Part shown: in pieces, positions 10,470 through 19,772 of the stretch
How positions within the stretch are numbered: the first letter of the stretch is position 1
Layout: each line of letters starts with the position of its first letter
NCBI RefSeq assembly: GCF_007752135.1
Contig: NZ_CP036298.1
Location: 1,922,001-1,986,000 of the forward strand
From: Aureliella helgolandensis
GTDB lineage: Bacteria; Planctomycetota; Planctomycetia; Pirellulales; Pirellulaceae
DNA: 64,000 nucleotides
Direction of reading: 5' to 3'
Translations under genes and position numbers: made by a program
The notes under the pieces: generated by a model
Told to the model about the DNA's origin: nothing
The model's input: the letters and a program-made list of their open reading frames with translations, nothing else
Database searches by the model: none

Positions 10470-10925
10470 CTAGTTGTGAGAGTGATCGACCGGCTGGTGC
10501 TCTAAGGCTCCCTGAACTTCAATAAGTAGGTGATTGCTTTCACCTGGCGAAATTTCGATGGTTAGCCCGGAGGTTGAATAGCTGGCAAAGCGTCGGTCGA
10601 TGACTCCAATAGTGCTTGGGCGATGTCCTGCTATTCCTTCGGCCATCACGAATTGAGCGACGACGCAGTCGTGAGTTCCCGCCACTGCGCCGTCCCCGTC
10701 TTTGTACGTGGTGAGCGTAAAGCTCCCATCGGGTTGGATCTGTCCGCGAGCTTGTACGCCGTGCTGACGTGATTTTAATTCAACTGTACCGACGTGAACG
10801 GGGCCACCCGAAGTGAACTCGACTTTTCCGGCAACGGGGTAAGTTGGTAAATGGTCCGAACAACCCACCGCTGTTAAAAAAAACAACGCAAGTGTTGCAC
10901 CATGAATCCTGCGTCTACTCAGCAT
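10470..10925 (-). CDS. Small carboxypeptidase-regulatory-like lipoprotein, DUF1559 partner
   Basis: 151 residues from an ATG at 10925 that overlaps the end of the upstream DUF1559 gene by 11 bases, implying coupled translation. Lipoprotein signal [10 protein letters not shown] with the lipidated Cys at about residue 22. Then the beta-sandwich pattern of this family: [40 protein letters not shown] and [18 protein letters not shown]. The C-terminus is His-containing (PVDHSHN). Function unknown; likely a periplasm-facing lipoprotein working with the DUF1559 protein. Confidence 0.85.
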   Translation of the reverse strand: MLSRRRIHGATLALFFLTAVGCSDHLPTYPVAGKVEFTSGGPVHVGTVELKSRQHGVQARGQIQPDGSFTLTTYKDGDGAVAGTHDCVVAQFVMAEGIAGHRPSTIGVIDRRFASYSTSGLTIEISPGESNHLLIEVQGALEHQPVDHSHN

Positions 10926-11925
10926 GGCTCACGACCATTCCGTCAGCGCGGTTGCATAAGTTTCCGAGTGTCTCGGTGTCGATCGTTTTGGTGATACCAC
11001 GAACACTGCCGTCAGCCAGCACGAAGTGGCAAACGCCTGGATGCCAACTTCCCCAACTCACGAGGCCGTTTCCTTCGTCCCGATTGTTTTGCACAATTGG
11101 CACCGTAGGCCCGCCGACTCGCGTAGAATTGAACACATGATCGCCGTTGAAAATGAATGCATCTTCTGGTGAGCTTCCGAGCTTTCCAAGTGGCACATGC
11201 ATTTCGCCTGATAAAAACGTGCTGCTCAATCCATCGGTAATATGGCTCATGCGAAGCTTGTCGGTCCAATCAAGCGGAACGTCCGAATTGCACTTGGCGT
11301 GACTAGAAATAATGACTCCGTTGCCATTCCCGCCATAGTAGAAGTCGCTTGGTAGACCGGACGATCCAGGGGATAGGTCGCCATGGTTGCCGCCATAGTC
11401 GCCAACTGCGCCGCTGATTTGCTCAACGCCGCTAGTTGTCACAGGGACTTTACAGCCGCAAGGTAGAGTGATCCAAGTCGTGGTCGCTGCTACCACGACC
11501 CCTTCACCTCTTGCACTTGAAGCTGTTCGGCGCGAAGGGCAACAATAGGATGCCACCGTGAATTCGCGAATCTCCGGAGAATGATCGGCATAGGCGATCG
11601 AGTAGTCCCACCGTGCCTCGGCTGATGCCTGTTCAATGAACGGCATGATGCGCACAAGCCAAGTTGTTTGCTCTCCCCCACACGCTCGGTCTGCCGGAGC
11701 ATCGGGACGCGGTTGATAGCGAGCTGGCGGAAACGCCTTCAGCGTGTCATGAAACATGTGCGTCGCCAAACCAATTTGATGCAAGTTGTTTTGGCACTGC
11801 ATTGCACGAGCCGCCTCACGGGCCGCTTGGACAGCGGGAAGCAGCAATCCAACAAGGATGCCAATGATGGATATAACAACTAACAGTTCGACTAGCGTAA
11901 ACGCCTTCTTAATACGACTACTCAA
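10915..11925 (-). CDS. DUF1559 domain protein, TTG start
   Basis: 336 residues. Prepilin-like [20 protein letters not shown] starting at residue 7, [14 protein letters not shown], and the C-terminal [17 protein letters not shown] signature, in which HPGV replaces the commoner HTGGV. The start is a TTG at 11925: a stop lies four codons upstream and no ATG is available before the prepilin motif. A GAGGG stretch lies about 12 bases upstream. Internal Cys pairs (CGGEQ, CGCKVPV, YCCPSRR) suggest disulfides outside the cytoplasm. Overlaps its partner lipoprotein gene. Function of the family unknown. Confidence 0.92.
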   Translation of the reverse strand: MSSRIKKAFTLVELLVVISIIGILVGLLLPAVQAAREAARAMQCQNNLHQIGLATHMFHDTLKAFPPARYQPRPDAPADRACGGEQTTWLVRIMPFIEQASAEARWDYSIAYADHSPEIREFTVASYCCPSRRTASSARGEGVVVAATTTWITLPCGCKVPVTTSGVEQISGAVGDYGGNHGDLSPGSSGLPSDFYYGGNGNGVIISSHAKCNSDVPLDWTDKLRMSHITDGLSSTFLSGEMHVPLGKLGSSPEDAFIFNGDHVFNSTRVGGPTVPIVQNNRDEGNGLVSWGSWHPGVCHFVLADGSVRGITKTIDTETLGNLCNRADGMVVSHAE

Positions 11926-12077
11926 AATCGATTTCTACCCTCTGTTGTAGCCATTGGGGCCCAGTTTGTGTGCCTCAATTCTACCTGGGGCATTTCGAAA
12001 ATGTGCTATCGACTCACTTATTCTGCGGCACGGTCTAAAAAACTGTTGCGGTTTTGTCGATTGTCTGGCAGTTTCGT

Positions 12078-13682
12078 TTACTTTTCTTCAAATGCCACGC
12101 TCAATCTGCGGCCATTTTCTGAAATTAGAGTACGCAGTGCGTCCAACTCCTCGCTGTGCGATGAGTCGCCGGTCTCACTACGTAGTTCCTGAGTTTCCTG
12201 CTCATGTTCCAATTCATGCTCGAGGCTTTCGAGTTTTTTCCTTAACAGGTAGGCCTGGATTTGCTGGTAAGGACGCAGTTCGAAGTGCCGCAACGCGTAG
12301 CCCACTTCCAGCTTCCGAGACCATTCCTCCAGGATCGGGATCCAGTGTAGTGCGCGATCGTACTCACGGCTGGTAATGCCGGTGAGCACTTCCACGCGCG
12401 CTAAGCTCATTTCCTCGAGGACTTCTCTTGGTTTCGGATAGTAGGCGTAGCAACCGACAATACTCAAAGCGACAAGGCCAGCTAAGCAAGTCAAACCAAC
12501 GATGCGCGGTGATACCTGTCGATTCAAACCACTTCCAACGCTTGGGGATTCGAGGGAATCCTCCACGTTTTCTGATGCTTTCCTAAAATCTGCCTCTAGC
12601 ATTCTATCAGTAAAACTTCGGGCAACAGTGAGACTGGCGGCTCCACTGGCAAGCATTACGGCGACCAACCCCGTGGTTGCAGCGTCAAAGATGCTGAGAT
12701 TCTTGACGATCGCGTCCCAGATCGTGGCAAGCGACAGCGGGGTGCCGCTGTGAAATGGATTCGTATACACATCGAATGCATGGGTATGTCCTGCGGGTTC
12801 AACTCCAGGCGGTATCAACGGGCGATCGATGGCATAAGCAACGCCGAGTACTACGGCGAACAAGACGCCAAACCAAATCGCAGTTGAACGCCAGCCGAAA
12901 TTCTGGCCAATCCACCACAGCGTGCCGAGGTTTACACCAGTCCCCAACAATAGCAACGCGAAGGCGGCTCCAGGTGAATTGCCGTGTGCGAACATCATCC
13001 CAAGTTGACTCATCGTCAACATCGGTGTTGCGTAGATGGGTACCGCAACTAGCGACATGATGGTGGGAGCTAAGGTATCGCCCTGTTCGACCGAGGACTG
13101 CAGTGCTCCGTGTGGTAAGAGTGACCCCAGGAACCACAAGCCAGCGAGCGCAATCAAAGCTAGAACTCCGCTTGGTCCGCACAGCTCACGCCCCATGAAA
13201 ATCGCAGAAACCCCAAGTCTTCGCAAGCCAATCGGCGCTCCGACGCGATTGGCCGAATCGCTGTGGGGAGCTGCGAATCGATCCCAGATTAGTCCAAGGA
13301 TGGTGACAACCAACAGCGATCCGAAAGCGAAACCCACAATCACGTAAGGTCGAGAAAGCGTAAGTCCATAGAGTAGCGACAAGGGGTTGAACAACGGTGC
13401 AGACAGTGCAAAAGCAGTGATCGCACCGGGACGAATACCCATCCGTCGCAACTCGCGAATGATGGGAATCACACCGATTGAGCAAACCGGTAACAGCATG
13501 CCGACCAACCAGGCTTGTGGCAGGGCCCACACCGACTCACTGCCAAACAATCGTTTCGTGCCCGATTGCCCCAAGTAATATCTCAACACCGCTGCAATGA
13601 ACAATCCAACAGCTAGAGTTGGTGCGGCTGCCGCGATGCCTTGTACGAATCGCACCAAGCCACCCATTACCATCACATTCAT
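12078..13682 (-). CDS. Two-domain permease (pfam03773-like) with soluble C-terminal extension
   Basis: 534 residues. Residues 1-290 form at least eight membrane segments in two permease halves. The family motif PVCSIGVIPIIRELRRMG, with Cys in the helix, is at about residue 60, followed by SAPLFNPLSLLYGL. The family includes SO_0444-type permeases proposed to move heavy metals or metalloids. Two further hydrophobic segments (about 335-355 and 400-420) lead to a charged, coiled-coil C-terminal tail rich in Glu and His (SLEHELEHEQETQELRSE). The ATG at 13682 overlaps the preceding lipoprotein stop by 4 bases, so it is the last gene of the DUF58-MoxR operon. Substrate not determined. Confidence 0.8.
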   Translation of the reverse strand: MNVMVMGGLVRFVQGIAAAAPTLAVGLFIAAVLRYYLGQSGTKRLFGSESVWALPQAWLVGMLLPVCSIGVIPIIRELRRMGIRPGAITAFALSAPLFNPLSLLYGLTLSRPYVIVGFAFGSLLVVTILGLIWDRFAAPHSDSANRVGAPIGLRRLGVSAIFMGRELCGPSGVLALIALAGLWFLGSLLPHGALQSSVEQGDTLAPTIMSLVAVPIYATPMLTMSQLGMMFAHGNSPGAAFALLLLGTGVNLGTLWWIGQNFGWRSTAIWFGVLFAVVLGVAYAIDRPLIPPGVEPAGHTHAFDVYTNPFHSGTPLSLATIWDAIVKNLSIFDAATTGLVAVMLASGAASLTVARSFTDRMLEADFRKASENVEDSLESPSVGSGLNRQVSPRIVGLTCLAGLVALSIVGCYAYYPKPREVLEEMSLARVEVLTGITSREYDRALHWIPILEEWSRKLEVGYALRHFELRPYQQIQAYLLRKKLESLEHELEHEQETQELRSETGDSSHSEELDALRTLISENGRRLSVAFEEK

Positions 13683-14293
13683 GTTTTGTCTCCCGGGCGT
13701 GTTGGGGCTTCTATGATGTCACTAGAGGCTGATTCCGTCGCGTCCTGCAAAACGCTAGCCGGTTCTTCCGCAAGAGGCGTATCAGTTAAACTCGGCAGCA
13801 GTTGGGCGGACTCTACTAAGAGAGCTTGGAGCCTGCGGAAATCTTCTTCAATATCGGACGCACTCACATCGCTGCGCGACAAGTGCTCACGCATAACTTC
13901 ACATAACTCATAAATGGGTAACCACTGCGATTCGCTCAAGTCGGTGTCGGCGGCTACTTCGGGGATCCACTCCACCAAATCCCGCAATTCAGATTCGCAT
14001 TGCTCGCTCCCATTTTCTTCGGTTGCAAGCTTCGACTCCCCCACTACGCTTGCCAATCGGCTTATGCGTTGATCGATCTTTGTGGCTGCGTCGACTAGGC
14101 CACTTGGCCAGTGCGCAGGCAAGTCATGTTCTTCTTCGAACAAAGACTCCTTTTCCACCCCGCAGCCCGTCAGCAGAAGGCAAATCAATAGGCATGCCCC
14201 AAAGACCTGTTGGCATACGAGCGAATTGCCTGGGCACGAATCGGCCAAGAGCGTTTGTCGGCTGACGATCCGAGAACGTAGAACACTGATCAT
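13679..14293 (-). CDS. Hypothetical lipoprotein in MoxR operon
   Basis: 204 residues with a lipoprotein signal GACLLICLLLTGCG whose Cys is at about residue 44. The stretch before it is long, so the true start may lie downstream of the ATG at 14293. The mature part is acidic and helical (KIDQRISRLASV, EQCESELRDLVEWIPEVAAD, DIEEDFRRLQALLVESAQLL). No known domain recognised. It overlaps MoxR upstream and the permease downstream by 4 bases each (ATGA), so it is translationally coupled to both and probably acts with the permease. Confidence 0.75.
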   Translation of the reverse strand: MISVLRSRIVSRQTLLADSCPGNSLVCQQVFGACLLICLLLTGCGVEKESLFEEEHDLPAHWPSGLVDAATKIDQRISRLASVVGESKLATEENGSEQCESELRDLVEWIPEVAADTDLSESQWLPIYELCEVMREHLSRSDVSASDIEEDFRRLQALLVESAQLLPSLTDTPLAEEPASVLQDATESASSDIIEAPTRPGDKT

Positions 14294-15246
14294 CGATAGT
14301 TCGGTACGTCGACCGCCTCCAGGATACTTTGGATCACATCATTGGTTCTAGCGTTGCGAACCACCAGTCGCACTCCGAGCACTGGTTCGGCGACCGCTTG
14401 AACGTCATCGGGGATGACAAAGTCGCGATCGTGCAGCAATGCCCAGGCTTTAGCAACTTGCTGCCATATCAACATTCCACGTGGGCTGACACCGAGGACT
14501 ACTTGAGCATGCTGCCGCGATTGCTCGCATAGGGAGATGATGTAGTGCTGGACTGCATCGGCGACAAGAATCTCACTAACATGACACTGCGCGTGTGCAA
14601 GATCATCGACGGAGAGTGGAGTCGCGCCGCCAGAAGTGAAGCTGCGTGTCTGGAGTTTGAGAATCGACAATTGTGCTTCGCGATCCGGATAGCCGATTTC
14701 GAGCTTCATTGCAAAGCGATCGAGTTGAGCTTCGGGAAGTGGATAGGCTCCGTGACTATCGATCGGATTCTGTGTCGCGATCACAAAGAAGGACGGGGAC
14801 AACAGCTGCGAGCGACCGTCAATGGTGACCTGTCGTTCAGCCATTGCTTCAAACATAGCGCTCTGCGTGCGTGGCGTGGTGCGATTGATTTCATCGGCTA
14901 GCAAAATGTCCGCGAAAACTGGCCCCGGGTGAAACTCGAATTCTCGCGATTTTTGATTGAACAAATTGAATCCAGTTATATCAGTAGGCAGCAAGTCCGG
15001 CGTGCATTGAATCCGCCCAAACTTGGCCTGAAAACTAGACGCGACCGCTTTCGCGAGGGTTGTCTTACCCAATCCTGGAAGATCGTCCAACAACAGGTGC
15101 CCTCCGGCCAACAGGCAAGCAATCACCAATTCGATCCGATCTCGCTTGCCAAGTAACGCTTCGTTGAGCTGTTTCCGCAGGACATCGATGACCTTCGCGG
15201 TTGTTTCCACGGTGTCTCTTCGTTCGGTGTGTACAATTGAATTCAT
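14290..15246 (-). CDS. MoxR-family AAA+ ATPase
   Basis: 318 residues. Walker A LDDLPGLGKTTLAKAVASSF near residue 50, Walker B DILLADEINRTTPRTQSAM near 110, sensor 1 IATQNPIDSHGAYPLPEAQL, and a C-terminal lid domain (VLGVSPRGMLIWQQVAKAWAL). MoxR ATPases are chaperone-like and act with DUF58 and transglutaminase or VWA partners, all present here. The ATG at 15246 overlaps the transglutaminase gene by 4 bases. The central position in an unbroken five-gene operon suggests it helps assemble or activate a complex with the neighbouring membrane proteins. Confidence 0.93.
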   Translation of the reverse strand: MNSIVHTERRDTVETTAKVIDVLRKQLNEALLGKRDRIELVIACLLAGGHLLLDDLPGLGKTTLAKAVASSFQAKFGRIQCTPDLLPTDITGFNLFNQKSREFEFHPGPVFADILLADEINRTTPRTQSAMFEAMAERQVTIDGRSQLLSPSFFVIATQNPIDSHGAYPLPEAQLDRFAMKLEIGYPDREAQLSILKLQTRSFTSGGATPLSVDDLAHAQCHVSEILVADAVQHYIISLCEQSRQHAQVVLGVSPRGMLIWQQVAKAWALLHDRDFVIPDDVQAVAEPVLGVRLVVRNARTNDVIQSILEAVDVPNYR

Positions 15247-17657
15247 GAAGGGCTCTCGACGATGCGTAACTTGCGAAGTTTAGCCACGGTAAGTTCTCTC
15301 CAAAGTTCCAGAATAGAGGTGCGTTGCTCTGCCGATAGCGAGCTGCGGTTGCCAAATAGCAGACAATCCGATGCTTCGAGTACGGTACGAACTTTATTAC
15401 TTTGGCATTCAGGAAGATTCAATGATGCCGACAGATGTTTCCGCAGTACGGCACCGCGTGGTCGCTTTCTGCCCAAAAGCGATAGACGGACATCCAATAT
15501 CCAAGCCGTCCACCGCACCCGACGCCTGTCGCTGAGGACGACTAGGGCAGGAGCACAACACCAGCAAAGTAAATCGAAGATCCAAGCTCGTAGTAGGTAC
15601 AAGATGCTGAGGCTGATTGATGCAACAAGACAGCAGCCAGCAATCTCCCAACGTGCTTGCATGGCCTGATACCAGATGCTGGCGGTGGTACGAGGAGCAC
15701 GATAGCCAGGTGTAGGCTCGAGTGGAATCCAATAACCGTGCCCGGCGTTGATTTCGAGCCACACATGGACATCGCTGCCTTGAACCGCGTACTCGTTGTC
15801 GGCTTTAACGTAATGCTTGGGATTTATATAGAAGCCCGTGACCAGACGCGTTTCATAGCCCAAATGCTCGAGCATCAAAGCTGCCACAGTTGCGAACAGG
15901 TAGCTTGGCCCAGATCGTACTTGCAAGAACTGCTCAAGTGCTGTCTGGTGTTTAGTATCCACGTTGCCCTGCCTGTGTCGGAACTCTCTGCGCAGGCCTT
16001 CGACGACAGAACGGACTTGCTCCCAACCTCTTGACGTTTCGTCTGCATAGCTGTGTGCAAGTTCCGCCAGTTCTTCTTGGCATGTCTTCGCGCCACCCAC
16101 GTGCTCCTTTCCCGGTGAACAATGTTGAAGCAACTGCTCCATTTTTTCGAGGTCGATCTCCCCGTTCACGAAACGCACCATGGTATAGTCGGGGACGCGC
16201 TCGCGTCCCGGCATCGAGAGACAATCCGAGGCATCGTAGTGGAAGAAGTCGGCACGGCTAATTTGATCTATACTCCACAGCTTGGTTCCACAGCGACTCG
16301 GGATGATCGGCGATCCGTATCGCGTGAACTTGGCCGCTTCGGCCACTGCGCCGCGAAAGGGGCTGAGCGAACTCGCAAATTTGTTGCCCGGCGCGAAAAA
16401 CCAACTTTGTTGCTCGACTTCAATCGCTCCAGGTTTGGCTGCGCGTGATGCTTCAGCTCTCGTTATTGGTGCCCCGGTCCAAGTTACTCCGTCAAAATGA
16501 TGAAAACGTTCGACCGCCAAGTGTGCGTGCGCTCCGCCTTGCCAGAAGAATAGTGCGTTCGAAACTAGGTCCTCGGGCAGTGCCTTGCGTTCAGTTGGCT
16601 TGCGCTCGATTCCGAATTCGCTTGCACTGGACGAGCGATTGGCTTCGCTAAATTTCCCTTCATCGCTTTGAACATCTTGTGGCGACAATGCCTGAGCTTG
16701 TTCCACCGATTCCTTTGGCTTAGGCTCGCCAAACTCATCGCTGAACACATCGAACAGACTAGGCTTCTCCGAATCGAGGAACATGTCGGTTTCCACCGCG
16801 CCGAAGGATGTCGCGTGGTTCTTGGCGGCGATCAATGCGTCGCCATTGCCAACTCCTGATCGAGCCGCGCTGTCCTTGCCGGTTGTTCCACCGCTGGTCG
16901 GCATCAGCTCTGCTCGCAACCTTTGCCATACCGGCACTCGATGGCCAATCGCTAGAGTACTTCCGACGAACACAACAAGAACTAGCGCGAGATAAGTCCA
17001 ACGGAGGCCCACAGACCTATCGATGTGCTCGGCGGACCTCGATTCCAGGCCCTCCCAATGATTGCCTACCAACCACCACATACACAGCGCAACCCAGGCA
17101 TAAGCAAACCAGGTTGCCGATGCGACATCCGAGATGAGTGTTGCAAATAGAGCTACGAAACCGCTGCACACGACGGATAGGCTAACGGTACGTGACCGTG
17201 TCCCCAATAAAGCACTCGACAATCCCGCCCAACCAAGAGTTCCGAGCATGACAATTTCCGATCCATTGCCAACTCCGCAGCGTTTGGCGAGAAAATTGAT
17301 GGCCCAAGGGGAGGCGAAAGCGACAAGTAGTAATATTACCGTCGCTACATTGAGTCGTTGTTCCAAGCCTTGCCGTAGTGGCAATTGTCCCAGCGAGGTA
17401 CGCAAGCGATGGCAGCAGCCTGCCGCGAGGATAACCCCGGCACATAGAATTGCTTCCCAGGCCATGAACAACACGCTGTCATAATTCGCTCTACGTTGCA
17501 CTAGAGTTACTAGTGCCACGCAAGCCATGGCAATAGCACCGGAACGTCGACGAGTCAGCGAGTGTTCTACTCGCTGCACGAGTGGTTGTCGCCGCAGAAA
17601 ATTCTCGGTGGTGCTGGGCGATGATCGCGGTGCTGCACTAAGCGGCGAAATTTGCAA
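15243..17657 (-). CDS. Transglutaminase-like membrane protein (TgpA/DUF3488-like) with altered catalytic residues
   Basis: About 804 residues. Several N-terminal membrane helices (about 45-190), one helix near 235, a long extracytoplasmic part with the transglutaminase-like core near 580-645, a further helix at about 670-695 and a cytoplasmic tail. The core reads SGPSYLFATVAALMLEHLGY, where the usual catalytic Cys (GxCxxFA) is Ser. The His is kept in DVHVWLE and the Asp of the usual DPTP is Glu in LEPTPGY. It may be a binding or pseudo-enzyme version. The start was chosen at TTG 17657 because a perfect GGAGG lies 6 bases upstream; the open frame runs to 17696. It overlaps the DUF58 gene by 20 bases and MoxR by 4. 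Confidence 0.82.
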   Translation of the reverse strand: MQISPLSAAPRSSPSTTENFLRRQPLVQRVEHSLTRRRSGAIAMACVALVTLVQRRANYDSVLFMAWEAILCAGVILAAGCCHRLRTSLGQLPLRQGLEQRLNVATVILLLVAFASPWAINFLAKRCGVGNGSEIVMLGTLGWAGLSSALLGTRSRTVSLSVVCSGFVALFATLISDVASATWFAYAWVALCMWWLVGNHWEGLESRSAEHIDRSVGLRWTYLALVLVVFVGSTLAIGHRVPVWQRLRAELMPTSGGTTGKDSAARSGVGNGDALIAAKNHATSFGAVETDMFLDSEKPSLFDVFSDEFGEPKPKESVEQAQALSPQDVQSDEGKFSEANRSSSASEFGIERKPTERKALPEDLVSNALFFWQGGAHAHLAVERFHHFDGVTWTGAPITRAEASRAAKPGAIEVEQQSWFFAPGNKFASSLSPFRGAVAEAAKFTRYGSPIIPSRCGTKLWSIDQISRADFFHYDASDCLSMPGRERVPDYTMVRFVNGEIDLEKMEQLLQHCSPGKEHVGGAKTCQEELAELAHSYADETSRGWEQVRSVVEGLRREFRHRQGNVDTKHQTALEQFLQVRSGPSYLFATVAALMLEHLGYETRLVTGFYINPKHYVKADNEYAVQGSDVHVWLEINAGHGYWIPLEPTPGYRAPRTTASIWYQAMQARWEIAGCCLVASISLSILYLLRAWIFDLLCWCCAPALVVLSDRRRVRWTAWILDVRLSLLGRKRPRGAVLRKHLSASLNLPECQSNKVRTVLEASDCLLFGNRSSLSAEQRTSILELWRELTVAKLRKLRIVESPS

Positions 17658-18924
17658 GATCGGCCTCCATAAGCAGTTGTTCCAGTTGCGAAGCAATATC
17701 TTGATCCAGGTCGATCAAACCGCCATTGTGAACTCGGCCAGATTCTCCTCTGCCACTACAGTCTGTGCTGCGAAAGCCTCGACCTGGCGTGATCAGTTCG
17801 AAGCAGATGGTTTGCTCGCGATGTGGGCGTCCGTTCTCGTCCCAAGCATGTATTCGAATCGTTGGCATGCTCGGCTCCACGTGCGATGTGGCCTGTAATT
17901 TCTCTGGACTACTGTCCAGCGGTACGTCCGACAACAAATCTCTTGCCCGCCGAGAAGCATGTGGGCCAGGCGGCAGGCAAATTGGTTGGTCGTCGATCCA
18001 CAATCGGAACGGTATATGGCGTGCAGAGAGTAGTTCACTCACGCTAGCCGCCAATCGTACTCGCCAGGCCAAATTCTCTCTGGCGCATCTCGCTGTTCCT
18101 AAGCTGCGAGCTGTTGACAATTGCACATTGATCGTCTCCTGTTGGGGGCCGCCACGTTCGCACACAACCAGTCGCTCATTCCGCGCCGATTGAGCCCAAT
18201 GAATGGATTTCAAAGAATCGCCATCGCGAAAATCTCTTACACCTTGAAACTCACCGTGCTTGCAAGGCCTGTTTCCGGGACCATGATCGGACCACTTTGA
18301 ACCCACGCGTTCAACATCGGACTGCAGAGGGATGTACAACGGCCGCACCAGTACAGGGACGACGTCTTCTACTCCGATTCGAGCAGTCCAAATGCCGAAT
18401 GGAAACGAACAAGCTATCTTTGGGGGGACGGTTGGATAATGGCCTCGATACTCTGGACACAGAGGCAGTCGATAGGTCGCTCGGCTAAAGGCTGGGACCA
18501 GTCCCAGCACGCCATCAGCCTGAGCTTGCCTATCATCCTCTGCATCGCCCATTTGAGAAAAATATCCTTCGATGCGCAGGCCAGTAATCGGCAGCGGCAA
18601 GTAGTTCGTTACGCTAAAGCTCAAGAACGTGTCTTGTCGTTCCCGCAGCTCAAAGTCCACCGGCCGTAGTTTGCAGCGTACGCAACGCGTTGCCAGCCAG
18701 GGAAAGCTCAGTCCGAGGACAATTACTGTTGCCAAACCCGCCGCCACGCTCCAGCCCAGCGGGCTTAAGAACGCTCCTACCAGCAAGCTCGCGACCAGCG
18801 CCAGTGCGAACCAACCCACCGGCTCCTTTAGCCAGTAGACATACCGATTCGCCCACGGACAAAAGTCGCGGTTGGACAGCGCGTAGATGCGGTCAACCAA
18901 CCGGCCTAAGTGAATGAAATTCAT
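17638..18924 (-). CDS. DUF58 domain protein
   Basis: About 428 residues from ATG 18924; a 24-codon open extension upstream was not used because it would run into the preceding gene. Two membrane helices at about 30-75 (WFALALVASLLVGAF, GLATVIVLGLSFPWL), a beta-rich segment, then the DUF58 signature near residue 235-260 (EFQGVRDFRDGDSLKSIHWA, QSARNERLVVCERG). DUF58 proteins regularly pair with MoxR ATPases, as here. First gene of a tight operon with transglutaminase-like protein, MoxR, lipoprotein and permease. Its start is 16 bases after the PEP-CTERM stop, so that gene may be cotranscribed. Function presumed in envelope protein assembly. Confidence 0.88.
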   Translation of the reverse strand: MNFIHLGRLVDRIYALSNRDFCPWANRYVYWLKEPVGWFALALVASLLVGAFLSPLGWSVAAGLATVIVLGLSFPWLATRCVRCKLRPVDFELRERQDTFLSFSVTNYLPLPITGLRIEGYFSQMGDAEDDRQAQADGVLGLVPAFSRATYRLPLCPEYRGHYPTVPPKIACSFPFGIWTARIGVEDVVPVLVRPLYIPLQSDVERVGSKWSDHGPGNRPCKHGEFQGVRDFRDGDSLKSIHWAQSARNERLVVCERGGPQQETINVQLSTARSLGTARCARENLAWRVRLAASVSELLSARHIPFRLWIDDQPICLPPGPHASRRARDLLSDVPLDSSPEKLQATSHVEPSMPTIRIHAWDENGRPHREQTICFELITPGRGFRSTDCSGRGESGRVHNGGLIDLDQDIASQLEQLLMEADLANFAA

Positions 18925-18940
18925 CCCAGTGCATGCCTTC

Positions 18941-19708
18941 TTAGGTGCCGATGCGTCGGCGATGGAAAAGCCCACCTGCCGCGACGAATCCAGCAAGCAG
19001 CAGACTGCTGGGTTCTGGCACTGCGGAAATCTCGCTGCCGGTTACAAAGCGAAACGAGGCAGTATCGGAATACAATCCCTGGGCAATTGAGCCGGCGCCA
19101 GAGTTCGTTCCACTAATCGATAGACTGACGTCGTAGATGCCTTCGCCAGTGAAGCCAAAGTTGTAGTGATCGTGACTGAGAGGATTTTGCGTCCAACTAT
19201 TGTCTGTCCCCGTTGGCGCCAGAGTAGATGCGAATACAACAGGATTCCCCAAACTGTCGCTTTGCCACAACGCAAACTCAGAAGGGGCACCCGAAAAAGT
19301 GGTGATTGAATTAAACGTCCAAGTGAGCGGCGTCGACCAACCGTCAGAGGCGTTTAGCTCTTCGGTTCCGAAGCCCAGAAAGGGTTTCTGCGGATTGGAA
19401 CTCTGTGGAAGGAACCAAACCGAATCTCCGGCGTTGGCTGACAAAAAATCCCACTGCGAGCCGGTTGGGCGAGCAATCGACGGATTGGGAACCCCGATGA
19501 GAAGATCGCCTGGATCGTATTCCCCGGCCGGTGCCGTTCCACCGCCAAAGAGCCCTACAGGATCTTCGTTATGCGAATGCAAATGAAGATTTCCATCTTC
19601 GAAGCCGACTCCAAGATCGGAGTGACCGGAGATATAGATTTCTGCGTGAATAGAATTAGTTACTGAGTGCAAGACGCAAATGGTCAATGCAAAAACAAAT
19701 GTCTTCAT
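18941..19708 (-). CDS. PEP-CTERM protein with choice-of-anchor-M-like domain
   Basis: About 255 residues from the ATG at 19708. Signal peptide MKTFVFALTICVLHSVTNSI, mature part beginning AEIYISGHSDLGVGFEDGN, and the motif LSHDHYNFGFTGEGIYDVSL near residue 185. That motif resembles the H-x-H-x-N-W-x-F-T-x-x-G-x-Y block of choice-of-anchor-M surface proteins, whose actinobacterial members sit beside zinc/manganese-type ABC transporters. The C-terminal sorting signal is VPEPSSLLLAGFVAAGG followed by HRRR, a clear PEP-CTERM tail. Predicted to be exported and sorted to the cell surface. It lies between a DUF1559 gene and the DUF58 operon, all in one direction. Confidence 0.82.
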   Translation of the reverse strand: MKTFVFALTICVLHSVTNSIHAEIYISGHSDLGVGFEDGNLHLHSHNEDPVGLFGGGTAPAGEYDPGDLLIGVPNPSIARPTGSQWDFLSANAGDSVWFLPQSSNPQKPFLGFGTEELNASDGWSTPLTWTFNSITTFSGAPSEFALWQSDSLGNPVVFASTLAPTGTDNSWTQNPLSHDHYNFGFTGEGIYDVSLSISGTNSGAGSIAQGLYSDTASFRFVTGSEISAVPEPSSLLLAGFVAAGGLFHRRRIGT

Positions 19709-19772
19709 GGATGCGTTTCCTGGTAAGGATTGAGTACGGGTGAGTACATTAAAACTGGATGCAAAAAAACGA

